A program made the translations under genes and the position numbers. This document shows, piece by piece, positions 24,867 to 35,358 of a stretch of DNA of 64,000 nt. The notes beneath the pieces are model-generated. The model was given only the letters and a program-made list of their open reading frames with translations. It did not search any database and was not told the origin of the DNA. Within the stretch, counting starts at the first letter, position 1; every line of letters starts with the position of its first letter. This DNA comes from Hygrophila difformis (Eukaryota > Streptophyta > Magnoliopsida > Lamiales > Acanthaceae), in NCBI GenBank assembly GCA_030278955.1, contig JAOANR010000010.1, positions 10,199,884-10,263,883 of the forward strand, given 5' to 3'.

Positions 24867-25540
24867 TATTACTTTTTGCTCTCTTCTGCATTCAATTCCT
24901 CAATTCCTTCGCTAGTATTTCTTTAATTTCTTGTCACCACCACATAATATTTTCTGTTGCGATTAATAATAATTCTAATCCACCTTAGAATCCCCATCAT
25001 CAGTCCCCACTATATATTCTTCATTTTTTTTTTAATAGTACTAGTAATTAAAATTGAACCGCGCGCCTCTGAAACTTGAAATCCAAAGAAAACTTTTCAT
25101 TGCGTGTGTGTGTAGTGTTCTTCTGGTGACATACAGATACGATGATACGAATTAGGCCGGGTTTAAAATGTTGTTGTATCATTGAATTGAATAATTCACG
25201 TGGTTGTATATATTTATCATGGGATTTTCAATTCAAAACTTAGTAGTAGTAGTAATTAATACTACTAATAAGTGGAGTACTTCCAAGCAAAAAAAAAAAA
25301 AAGTGGAGTACTGCTAATTTCCATATTCATCAATCATTTGACTGACGTGGATCATGTCCAAATTTCACTTTGACACCTCTACTGCATTCGCAATATACTA
25401 TATGTCACCCGAATCATCTGTGTCCGAATTCTTGCTTGCTTTACAATTGTCAAAGTTGGTGAGTGAGTTGTTCATTCGAAAACACGTACGTATGTACAGT
25501 GGCAAAACAACATTATATACTCCACACACACATATATATT
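24867..25540. other. Intergenic spacer
   Basis: No gene recognised. Includes a short local duplication of AAGTGGAGTAC around a poly(A) run at 25270-25311 and AC/AT repeats at the right end. Confidence 0.45.
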
Positions 25541-26225
25541 AAGTTATTAAAATCTAAATCTTATATACGATCGTTTTTCGTTTTTCGATTTGCAAGATTG
25601 GGATCGTAGAATCGTTTTCAGATTCTAAGATCCTAAGAAATTAGGACAAAAAAAAATATTCATATTAGCAAATTATAATAACCAATATCAATAGACAATA
25701 ATTTGTTTAGCAAAAAAAATAAAGATAATAATTGAGCATTTAAGACATTATGTTTGAGCTGGGTTGGATTTGTCGTTATATTTTTTCTCATTTTCGTTAG
25801 TCTCAACCACTGTCTCATTGGATTCATCATGATCTATCTAGGCAGGGGGTTTAGGACTAAGATCTCCATCAGCAGGAGGTGCGGAAAGGGGATGTTACGG
25901 CAAGGGCAGCGGTAGAAAGAGGAAGGGGATGCGAGGGCAACGAAGAGAATGGGGATACGACGGCGATGTCAACAACATGAAGATGAAGGAGATGCAAACA
26001 AAAATCCCTAGATCTGGATTTTGGAAAAGAATGGAGGACTGAAAAACGAAAAATGAGATGAAAAATAAGAGGGAGTGTGATCGGATCGTTCAAAAATTTA
26101 GATCTTGTATAGATCCTATAAATCTTATCCAGATCTCACCCTAATTTAGATCTTGATCGTTTTGGCTTTGAGGGATCGTAGGATTGTAAGATTCTAAGAT
26201 TTAGATCTAGACTTTAATAACTTTG
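25541..26225. mobile_element. MULE-like MITE with extra GC-richer interior
   Basis: Ends AAGTTATTAAAATCTAAATC and the near complement of CAAAGTTATTAAAGTC. It resembles the 521-bp element at 56041 in ends and GATCTAAAT/GATCTTGATC motifs. The central part (about 25840-26080) is GC-richer, with a 74-codon minus-strand frame, and looks acquired. Target duplication not clear. Confidence 0.6.
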
Positions 26226-26771
26226 ATATATACTAGTAGTATGTTTCAAATTCATTTTTGTTTTACTTTTTCTTTGGTCTTAAAATTAAAGCACTTTGAG
26301 CTAGCGTGCATTATTGAACGGATGGGAAAAAGGAAAGAAACAACAGTAGAGACGCGTGGCACTCAAGCGAGGAGACAGCGTCAGGGGTGGCCGCCACAGC
26401 CCACTTCATTTTGTTCATCCTTTCGGTCTGCTACTCACTAAAGTCACTGCAGCCTTCGCCCATCCCCCACGCGCAATTTTCTCTTCTCTCACAGGCGCGT
26501 GCATGCGCACCCTCTGATGGAAAACTGTAAGCACGTAGCATTTGACCTATTAATTATAAATAATCCCAATTCTTTAACATGGGCACCACTTTTTGGGGTT
26601 TGACCTAAGCATAATAACTTTAATTAGTACGAGTTTTAGATATTTCGCATGTTTCGCCATATTATTTTAATGGATCTGAGTTTTGAATTTTGCCTTACTA
26701 TAAAGTAGTACTCCTATATATTATAATAATTGTGCAACAAAAAAGTTAGGTTGGATTATATGAGCTATTTA
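26226..26771. other. Intergenic spacer
   Basis: No supported gene. The part around 26330-26530 is less AT-rich but has no recognisable product. Confidence 0.45.
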
Positions 26772-27142
26772 GAGGGTGTTTGGATGTGCGTATAGAAAAC
26801 GGATAATCAGATAATTTCTGTAACAAAACGTGCTGTAGAAAATTAGTGTTTGGATGAGCTTATACTGTTTTAAATCGCAAAAATCAGATAAACATTAAAA
26901 GGTGTTTGAATTTGCATTTTTCATTACCTCAAAAGACAACAATATGGTAAAATCAATTTTTGGCTAAACGCAATTTTCTTGCAGCACCAAAATATAGCTG
27001 CAAGAAAATATCGTTTTCATTCCCTCAAAACGCAAATAATTGATTATTAGAAGTTAGTACACAAACAAGATTAACTGATTATTGCGTTTTACAAACGCAA
27101 TAATCAGATAATCTGATCCAAAATGCACAAATAAATACCCTC
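26772..27142. mobile_element. Tourist/Harbinger-like MITE
   Basis: Begins GAGGGTGTTTGGATG, ends AAATAAATACCCTC, flanked by TTA (26769-26771, 27143-27145). Interior with repeated AATCAGATAAT and AACGCAATAA motifs in both orientations. Confidence 0.82.
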
Positions 27143-27198
27143 TTAACCCAATGAATATCTTGAGAATGTAATAGGGGTATTTTTTTAATTATTTTTTT

Positions 27199-27376
27199 GG
27201 GACTTACCCAAGTGGTAACTCCTCCAACTCCCAATTTATAGGCTGGAAGTTCGAATCCCCACCCGCCCCCTCATCTAGTCATCTCTCCCTTTTGTTTCCT
27301 TTGTAATTGTGTGGCATGAGCTTCCACCACCATTTCCAGACTTTCAATGGCTTCTAAAAATAAAAAATAAATAAAA
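27199..27376 (+). mobile_element. tRNA-derived SINE
   Basis: GGGACTTACCCAAGTGG (A box), AAGTTCGAATCCCCACC (B box), TTTGTAATTGTGTGGCATGA body and A-rich tail. Target duplication not resolved because both flanks are A/T runs. Confidence 0.78.
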
Positions 27377-28176
27377 GAATGAAGCTAAGGGTTTTTATCC
27401 CACTACAAGAAATGAGGATTTTTATGTTGGTAATAATTTGCCACGCCATGATTAATCTCACATTGAACGATAGGAATCCACTGTGATTTTATAGTTTATT
27501 TATATGACCAATGGTTTTTTTCCCGACCCTTCTTTTGCCATTAAGAAGAGACGTATAGTAGACTATTATTTGTAAAGAGTCGTGTGATGTTTTTGTGTGT
27601 ATCAATAGCCACTACTAGAAAATTTATGGATTTGGTACCTAATGAATTTCGATGCTTAAAATTGTGGTTACTAACTGAAATTCGATCGCTAACTTCTTTA
27701 GTAACCAAAATTTATCAAAGATTTTCGATCGCTAGAATATAAAATTCTTGTAGTGACATATTTGAAAATTTACGTTAAAAATGCGGTTACTCGCTCACTG
27801 AAATCCTAATATTTGAAAATTTATATTTTCTCTTACAAAAATATAAATTACGTCGTGTGCCTTAAAATTACCAATTAGATATTGCCTCCTCACTAATTAA
27901 GTCCAATGTGTTGATTTTAATACAAACAAGCTGGCATGTGTTCAATAATTAAGACAGTAAGAAATTAAATATCTGATGAAATGATAGACATTGCAAAGCT
28001 AAGTATTAATTGAAGTGCTTTATTTGGACATTAAATAAAAGCCCTTTTAATTCGTTGAAGAAACGTCGTCTCATACATGTGAAGTGGATGATGTATTGGC
28101 AAAGTGACCAACTTGGGGTTTGTCTTGTGGTTCCTTAGCTTTCTTCAATCAAGAAATCAACATTATTGGTGAACAA
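27377..28176. other. AT-rich intergenic spacer
   Basis: No gene recognised. The stretch 27600-27760 (CACTACTAGAAAATTT ... TTCTTGTAGTGAC) looks like a small element with short inverted ends similar to CACTA-type MITEs; boundaries uncertain. Confidence 0.4.
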
Positions 28177-28192
28177 GTCTTTGGCTAATTAA

Positions 28193-28370
28193 GGGGTTGG
28201 GGATTTACCCTATTGGTCAAGTCACTTATCTTCTAACCATAAGTTGGGGGTTCGATCCCCAACCGGCCCTCTCTCTCTCCCCTTTATCCCGCTTTGTAAT
28301 TTGTGTGGTTTGGGCTCCCACACACCTTTGCCGACACATGAGTGTCACTGTTAAAAAAAAAAAAAAAAAA
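28193..28370 (+). mobile_element. tRNA-derived SINE with 16-bp target duplication
   Basis: The best-preserved copy: A box in GGGATTTACCCTATTGGTC, B box GGGTTCGATCCCC, body with TTTGTAATTTGTGTGGTTTG and an 18-A tail. The direct repeat GTCTTTGGCTAATTAA flanks it (28177-28192, 28371-28386), as expected for LINE-driven retroposition. Confidence 0.92.
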
Positions 28371-28386
28371 GTCTTTGGCTAATTAA

Positions 28387-29035
28387 TGGCCTATGAAAGC
28401 GATGTGGTTATGTTTATGTAAGAGTGGGTCATGTAACATTTTTTCTTTTTTTAAAAAAAAAAACAACGCAGGAAGTATAATTAAGAAAGTTGATGAATTG
28501 GGATTAATCAATAAAATTGCGTTGCAAAAGTAAAGTATGGATTTATTATTTTTCAAACATAACCTATCATAATTGGTATGGTTACTCACACTGCAAACAT
28601 TTAACAATTGTAATATAGTGGGGTCGTGGTTTGGAGAGAGCGGATCCGCTAGCGTATAGTGGGTTCGAGGAAAGGATTGTCTCACGATCTAAAATTAATA
28701 AAAGTATAACAACTAACAGCTAAAGCCAAAATACTGGAAAAGAAAATATTTTCAAAACTAGTTGTTTGGAACCAATCATTTATTTTAAAACTCTAGTGAC
28801 CACACACTTTTATTAGCTGTTTTTCTCCGGTTAAACAATTAAAAGCTAAAAAATCAGCCAAAAATTAACTGATAAGCTATTTACCAAACACAACCACCAT
28901 CTTTTCTTCTTCTTTAGAGTAACCTAATTGCTTTCCTTGTGATTTCAAGTTATTAATATGTCACTAAACTAATGGAAAGTTACTTTTCTTTTCTATTCCA
29001 AATAAAATGTCTGCTCATTTTGAGGTTATCTAATT
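28387..29035. other. Intergenic spacer with a MITE-like block
   Basis: About 28700-28900 (AACAGCTAAAGCC ... TTTTCAAAACTAGTTGTTTG ... CTATTTACCAAACAC) is related to part of the 58.1-58.4 kb repeat. No gene seen. Confidence 0.5.
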
Positions 29036-29036
29036 T

Positions 29037-29571
29037 GGGAACGGTTACGATGCAGACACATGTCCGGACTTGCGGATAACGTCCGCAACCGTTGAATTCG
29101 CGACTCAGCGACATAACATACACAGCTCAGCGACAAAGCCAACCCAATTCAGCGACATGACCTATGCAATTCAGCGACATTATTGTATTTATCTCAACGA
29201 CGTTTGAAGTTAGAGCCGTTTGAAGGTCATTGGGATTTTAAACGCATCTCAGCAACGGAACCTTCACAATTCAGCGACATGGCCTATATAATTCAGCGAC
29301 ATGGCCTATGCAACTCAGCAACATTATTGTATTCATTTCAGCAATACAATTTTATATTTCAGCGACATGGTTCTATGTATTTGAACGCATCTCAGCAATG
29401 CCCTACACAATTCAGCGACATGGCCTATGCTATTCAGCGACATGGCCAACACAATTCAGCGACTTGATATAATAACCCTACAAATGATCTCAATCGTTGG
29501 ATGATGAAAATTATTAACGGTTGCGGACGACGTACACATGGACGAAACGTCGGCACCCTACCATTTACTTG
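29037..29571. mobile_element. MITE-like element with a minisatellite core
   Basis: Imperfect inverted ends include CGTCCGCAACCGTT (left, about 29080) and AACGGTTGCGGACGACG (right, about 29515). Between them at 29095-29466 the motif CAGCGACAT recurs many times with variable linkers such as GGCCTATGCAATT. The 94-codon frame at 29183-29467 is just this repeat translated. No transposase. Confidence 0.65.
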
Positions 29572-30116
29572 CCAATTTATCTATATGATAGTATAATATT
29601 TTTTATTGCTTTAAAGTTTAAAACATTTTTTCTTTAATAGCGAGAGCTTTTAAATAAATAACACAAAATTCTTGTTAGATAAGAGGGTACAGGTAATTAT
29701 TGTATTTCAGGAACTAAATAAATAGTATTATTACATTTCATTTACTAGTTTAATTATTACTAATAGATGATAAAAATATAATGCTAAGGTATTTCTTTTT
29801 TTTGCATGGAACTTTTTGTGGACAAAAAGGGTTTTTCACTATGTTATGTGAACTTACAGCCAGGAACTCATAATAATTATGGAAAAAAGAGAACATTAAT
29901 CTGGGCTCTTTCGAAAATGTTGGCCCAACTAAAACTAAATAAACCCTAATAAGATTAGGGCTTTGCTCTGAAAAGCCCATTGTTATTTATTTATATATTT
30001 GTTTATTTTTAAAACGAAGAATCTAAGAATATACTTATTTATTAGCCTTTAAATTGAATGATTCAAAATTATTTTGTGCGTGAATCAGTGAGTGAACTAT
30101 TTAGTTAGTTTAGAAA
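29572..30116. other. AT-rich intergenic spacer
   Basis: No gene or repeat end recognised. Its right edge is the T of the A|T Helitron insertion site. Confidence 0.5.
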
Positions 30117-30129
30117 CTAGTATTACCTG

Positions 30130-30146
30130 CCCGCGCGATGCGCGGG
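30130..30146 (-). other. Helitron 1 3' hairpin
   Basis: Palindrome CCCGCGC-GAT-GCGCGGG, 7-bp stem and 3-base loop, a very GC-rich island in AT-rich DNA close to the CTAG terminus. Expected termination signal of rolling-circle transposition. Confidence 0.85.
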
Positions 30147-32917
30147 AAGAGAAGTTTCTAAAATATAAAAACAAAAAATTTAGAGATTCAACAAAAGAAT
30201 AAATTGTCCTCACGATTGAATGAAAGAAAATGTATAAGGTAAAACAGTTGATGATTGAAGTAATGAATAAGAAATTGATCAAGATTAAAGGAATAAAAGT
30301 TTTGACTGTAAAACTGAGGTTTAATTGTCAAGGTTGAAGGAATATCAAAGTTTTCCTATTTATTTTCTTGCTCCGGCTCCTCTAAAGAAAATAATTTATA
30401 CATGCGTAAAAGTAATAAAGATGACAAAACAAAAATTTTTTTAAAAGAAAAAAGAAAAAAAATATTCTAATAACGTCCTACATTCCTTTCCCATAGCATT
30501 TCTAAAACTAATGAATTGCATGACAATTTCATGCCACTAACCACAGGAATAAAATTGCCCTTATCATTATTAGCATGTCAAAAAAAATGTAGCTTATTTA
30601 AAACTGACGATTGTTAATTTATCGAATACAGATTATGGAGTAAATATGTTTTTAAATACAATTAAAGTTTCTTGAAAATAAAATACAATTAAATTTTAAA
30701 TCAGCAAGTAAGATCATAAAAAATACAGTTTCATAGCCAATAGGTTTTATAAATTAGATTATATAGAACAGATCAGTCACAACGAATATGTAAGCCTGGA
30801 TCAAAAAATCAATATAAAGTTTATAATTCTTACAATTAGAACTTTTTTTATTAAAAAAAAAAGCCTAAGAATAAATATAATGCACTTACAATTCCTGTAT
30901 ATTTATTAGCATTACGACAATCAAGTATAAGATTCATTTAAAGTGGCTAATATTTAAAGAATCAAACAATGCTTCATTGAAAAAGATAAATTATAAATCG
31001 GTTAATAAAATTTATCAAACAATATGTAATCATCCGTATCATAGAGCAAAACATTAAACTTTGATTCAAACATTCGTGTTAACAAAATCCATCATAGCAC
31101 ATCACTTGAAGATTTTGAGACATCAATGACGATTAAATTTATTAGTCAGTCTGATAAGACCCTTCATAATATCATAAAATCAAACGTCGTCAAACTTCAT
31201 CAACAAAGGTTACGCAACAAACATCCTCAATAAAGATTTCGCAGCATCGAAATAGATACCCTTCAGATACTCAGAAAAAACATCCATTTGCGCTACAATA
31301 CATTCAAACATAGCATCTGGAACGGCTAGAAAGTTACATTGTCCAGTCATGCCTCATTTGTTCAATATATTATCATCATCATTGGATAAAATTCTCTAGT
31401 CTTTATGTATATGTTTAATAAATGCAGCATTTATATTTTGAAGGAGAATGAAAGTATAGACAGAGTATTTCTACTTGCAATTTTTTACAGACAGAAGTTC
31501 GAAGGGATAACCAAGAATTTTGTCAATAACTTGAGCAAATCTAGATAAAACAGAGCCAACCACATTCCCTATTGATGGCAGGATATAAATTTTTCATGTG
31601 CTTGTAGAGATTAGTCTTCTATTTGTCACAACATTCTGTAAAATGACAATTGTATATGATTAAGATTCAGTTCATAATTGCAGTAAATATGAAAATAAAA
31701 CTAAAAAACTAAACAATTGATTCAAAAAATCATCACCAACACGCCTTAATTTTCAAGTGAAAATTAAGCCCGTGTCGCATATTTGCATTACATTTTCTAA
31801 ATTAAAGCCCAAAGTGCAAGCTATATTCAAAGCCAAAATTAAAGTTAAGAAATTCATTTAAGTATGAGAAACTCCATGTCATTAGTACTATATTCAATAT
31901 CCATATCAAGATAATCTTGGAAGTTTCTGCAAAATCAAAATATTTTGTGCGAAATAGCCTTGCTCCTTTTTGTCCAATGGGATGACCTGAATTCATTTCA
32001 GGCAGATGTTTCGAATTCTTATTAGTTATTAGCCAATGTATACATTTAATTCCTGTTAGTTATTAAAAACCCTAAATATTTTATTTCCCTCCATCATCCC
32101 AATTGTAAAAATTCTGCATCTGTTTTTCCCATCACCGCAAATCTCATTTACACAAATAAATAATTAATACATATTATATACATATTTTATTACCATCATG
32201 ATTTCTCCATCATGATTTTATTACCATATAATTAATAATACATATTTTATTTTTCTTACTAAATTAGATTTAATCCGTGCTATATTTTTGGCATATTAAT
32301 TTTTCCATCATCCTTTTTTATTATTAATTAATCTCAAAAATTGTGCACTTAAATTGAACAGCCGGGATCTCTTTCCAAATTTTTCAAGGTAGCCAATATG
32401 GTAATAATTATTTGATATATACATAATAAAATAAATTTGCAATGATTAACATAAATTTCAACCATCTTCATTAAATATATGGGATTCAATAATTTATCTA
32501 TAACCCCTTTTAATTTGATAGAAATAATACATAAATGGAAACATATTTTTAATAAAGTTTATAATTAGTTGTCTAATATTATAAGATCTACAAAACGATA
32601 CACAGTAAATATACATAATTAAAGTAAATTATCATTTTTGACATGATTTTTAAATATCGAATTAGTAATAATGTTTCCCAAATTCCACCTTTTAATTATG
32701 GGATCATTTCATTCTTTATTAGTGTACAGGATTTAAATATAAATGATTTTTGGATCTAATAAAGTAAACACATATTTTTTAAAAATTTAAAACCACATAT
32801 TTAGAATGGTTTATTTTTTTTTAAAAATACATATTCTAATATTTAGTTTTTATTTTCTATTTAATATTTAGTTTTCAAAATACGGATATATTTATATGGA
32901 AAGATTTAGTTGCCAAT

Positions 32918-33678
32918 AAAATATCGTATTTGTAAAAATTATAGTAATAGTTGAAGGGCTAAATTACATTAATTATTCTTTATTTAAGGGGTAATTTATT
33001 TATTTTCATTGATCATCTCATCTTTTACGATTATTCTTTGATCTTTCCATAATCATTTCATTGTCTATAGTCAACATTTCATTTTTGTTTATCCAAAGGA
33101 AATCAATTTAATCAATGTAAATTAATTTAATCAATGTAATCAATATAATCAATGGAAATCAATTACCCCATCATCTTTGCTTTATTTATGGGGTAATACT
33201 TAGTTTCCAATTTTTTTTATTTGATATTGTGTTTTCAAAATACGGATAAATTTATAAGGAAAGATTTAGTTGCAATATAATTAAAAATTATTTCATTGAC
33301 AAATTATATTCAATATCTTAAATATTTTATTTCTCTCTATCATCCCCATTGTAAAAATTCTGCATCTGCTTTCCCCATCCCCACAAATCTCATTTGCACA
33401 AATAAATAATTAATACATATTACATACATATTTTATTACCATCATGATTTCTCCATCATGATTTTATTACCATATAATTAATAATACATATTTTATTTTT
33501 CTAGTTAAATTAGTTTTAATCCATGTTATATTTTTGGCATATTAATTTTTCCATCCATAAATAAATTCCTAATATAGATTCATTATTCACCACAAATAAA
33601 TAAAATATCGTATTTGTAAAAATTATAGTAATAGTTGAAGAGCTAAATTACATTAATTATTCTTTATTTAAGGGGTAA
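32918..33678. repeat. Tandemly repeated ~680-bp unit of Helitron 1
   Basis: 32918-32993 is repeated at 33598-33678, and 33068-33506 is repeated at 41408-41829 beyond the LINE. The LINE therefore sits inside the second unit. A third partial copy is at about 32075-32300. Shared text includes CTGCATCTGC and repeated TTTATTACCAT. Confidence 0.8.
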
Positions 33679-33679
33679 G

Positions 33680-35310
33680 ATGCGGTTCAACAATGGAATA
33701 TATGGCAACACGGGTGAGGTCGTCAAATTGATGGAAGTGCGCGGGGACATAGAACGGTTCGATAGAGCGGCGGTGGTTGGATTGCGATCTTTGGGAACTC
33801 TTGTCGATTTCCAAGTATGGATGGAAAACTCGTTCCAGGAGGCTAACGAGGTCATTTATGCTGGAGGTCTGATGGTGGTGGTAGTTTTTGGTAGTCAGGC
33901 ATCGAGAGATAATTTTCTGGCCTCAGGTGGCGACAACAGCCTCATTCAATGGAAGAGAAGGTGGGATCGTGGGGTGTCAGTCCGAAAACATTTCGTTTGG
34001 GTTTATATCTTTGGTCTTCCATTCTCGGCTTGGTGCTACGAAAATTTTCAAAAACTAGTACATGGTTGGGGCAGCGTCATAGATGTTGATCAAGAGACCA
34101 AGGACAGATCCAGACTCGATAGAGCTAGATTACTAGTAGCCATGAATGAAGAAGCATTTGCCCCGTCTATGCTCCGGATTAAGGTTGACAACCATATCTC
34201 GATAGTTCGGGTTGTGGTGAATGTTAGTGATGCTGTGGTGGTGGCGGACCCAGCGGGAGTCAGGGGGTCCTCCGGCTCGTCGGAACGGCTGAACGGAGTA
34301 GGAGGTTTGGCCATGATGGAAAGGACAAGGTCCAGGTCCTCCAATTGTGGGGAATTGGAACGATCATCTGGAAAAGTGTGTGGGGAAAACAGGGATTATG
34401 AGCTGCAGGAGGGATATTATGAGGTTGATAAAGATAGCGGCGGGGACTCCTCCCAAGATCATGGAAGACGTGCAGAGGATAAAGTAGTTCCATTAGAAGT
34501 GGCGGAAAAGAGTCTTAATGATGAATTGAGGGAGGTTGGGTTGCAGACGGTAGGGCCAGGCGAGATGGGCCTGGGAGTAAATGGGCCTATCGGACTAGAG
34601 GAGGAAGGGAACATTAGCGATGGGCTACTGACCAATTCATTGGTTGAAAATAATAGATCCTCTTCGTTGGGCCATCTAGAGGGATCACTCGACAGGGCCA
34701 TAGTTTCTCAAAATCTGAAAGGGGGCGGAGAAGGCGAGGCTTTGAAGGTGGCTTCTGTAGTGGAGATTTCGGGGGGTAATAAATCTCCCATTCCTAACAC
34801 CGATAGGTCAGAAGAACATGATTCGGACATGGAAGCTCTGGAGGCTAATGCTCCTGAGGACGAGGGAGGCGTGGCTGGTGGGGAGAGTCGACTCCGAATT
34901 GGGCACGCTTCGGACCAATCCATTGAAATAGGGAAGGAGATATCGGGCGATAAGATCCCAACAAGTGGTTTAGACTCTACCGGAATTGAGGAATTAAAGC
35001 GAGCAGAGGCAGCATTTGCATTGGTATTGTCCCGGAACTGCAGGCCAAGAAGAAGGAGCCGAAGTGGTGGAAAGAAGGTGGGGGTGCAGCGCCGAGTTGG
35101 GAAGAGTCGCGGTAGAGGTGAATCAGGCCGAGGTGCAGAGGATTTCGCGAAACTACAGTTCTCGACTGTGCGGACGGAGGGGGGGTGAAGCTAGTTGACT
35201 ATGAGGAGGCAGAGGCAATTCTCAATTTGGCCAAGGTAATGGGGTTGGGATGCAGGCGAGGTAGGGAACAAGCATTGGCGGAGGTGCTATTTGAGATAGG
35301 AAGGTTGTAA
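33680..35310 (+). pseudogene. LINE ORF1 (gag-like), truncated and frameshifted
   Basis: The N-terminal half resembles the DUF4283-type domain of plant L1 ORF1 proteins (around RKHFVWVYIFGLPFSAW). It is followed by a long Gly/Glu/Ser-rich linker and a basic Arg/Lys-rich stretch. The first ATG sits one base inside the LINE junction, so the true N-terminus is probably missing. The frame hits TGA at 35186-35188 directly after a G7 run (35179-35185). In the next frame a plausible C-terminus continues to TAA at 35308-35310, so one base was gained or lost in the run. ORF2 starts 48 bases later. Function in life: RNA binding within the retrotransposition particle. Confidence 0.8.
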
Positions 35311-35358
35311 GCAGCTTTAACAAGGGGCTGACTGGTTTTGTGGATAAATAGTTTAATC

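Noticed and set aside
28193..28280. tRNA gene
   Set aside because: A and B boxes are present but there is no cloverleaf acceptor stem or CCA context; poly(A) tail and target duplication show a SINE.
29095..29466. CRISPR-like array
   Set aside because: Repeats are irregular in length and spacing, without unique spacers or cas genes, in a plant nuclear context; it is a minisatellite inside a MITE-like element.
29183..29467. 94-codon protein frame
   Set aside because: It is the minisatellite translated; repeat periodicity explains the open frame.
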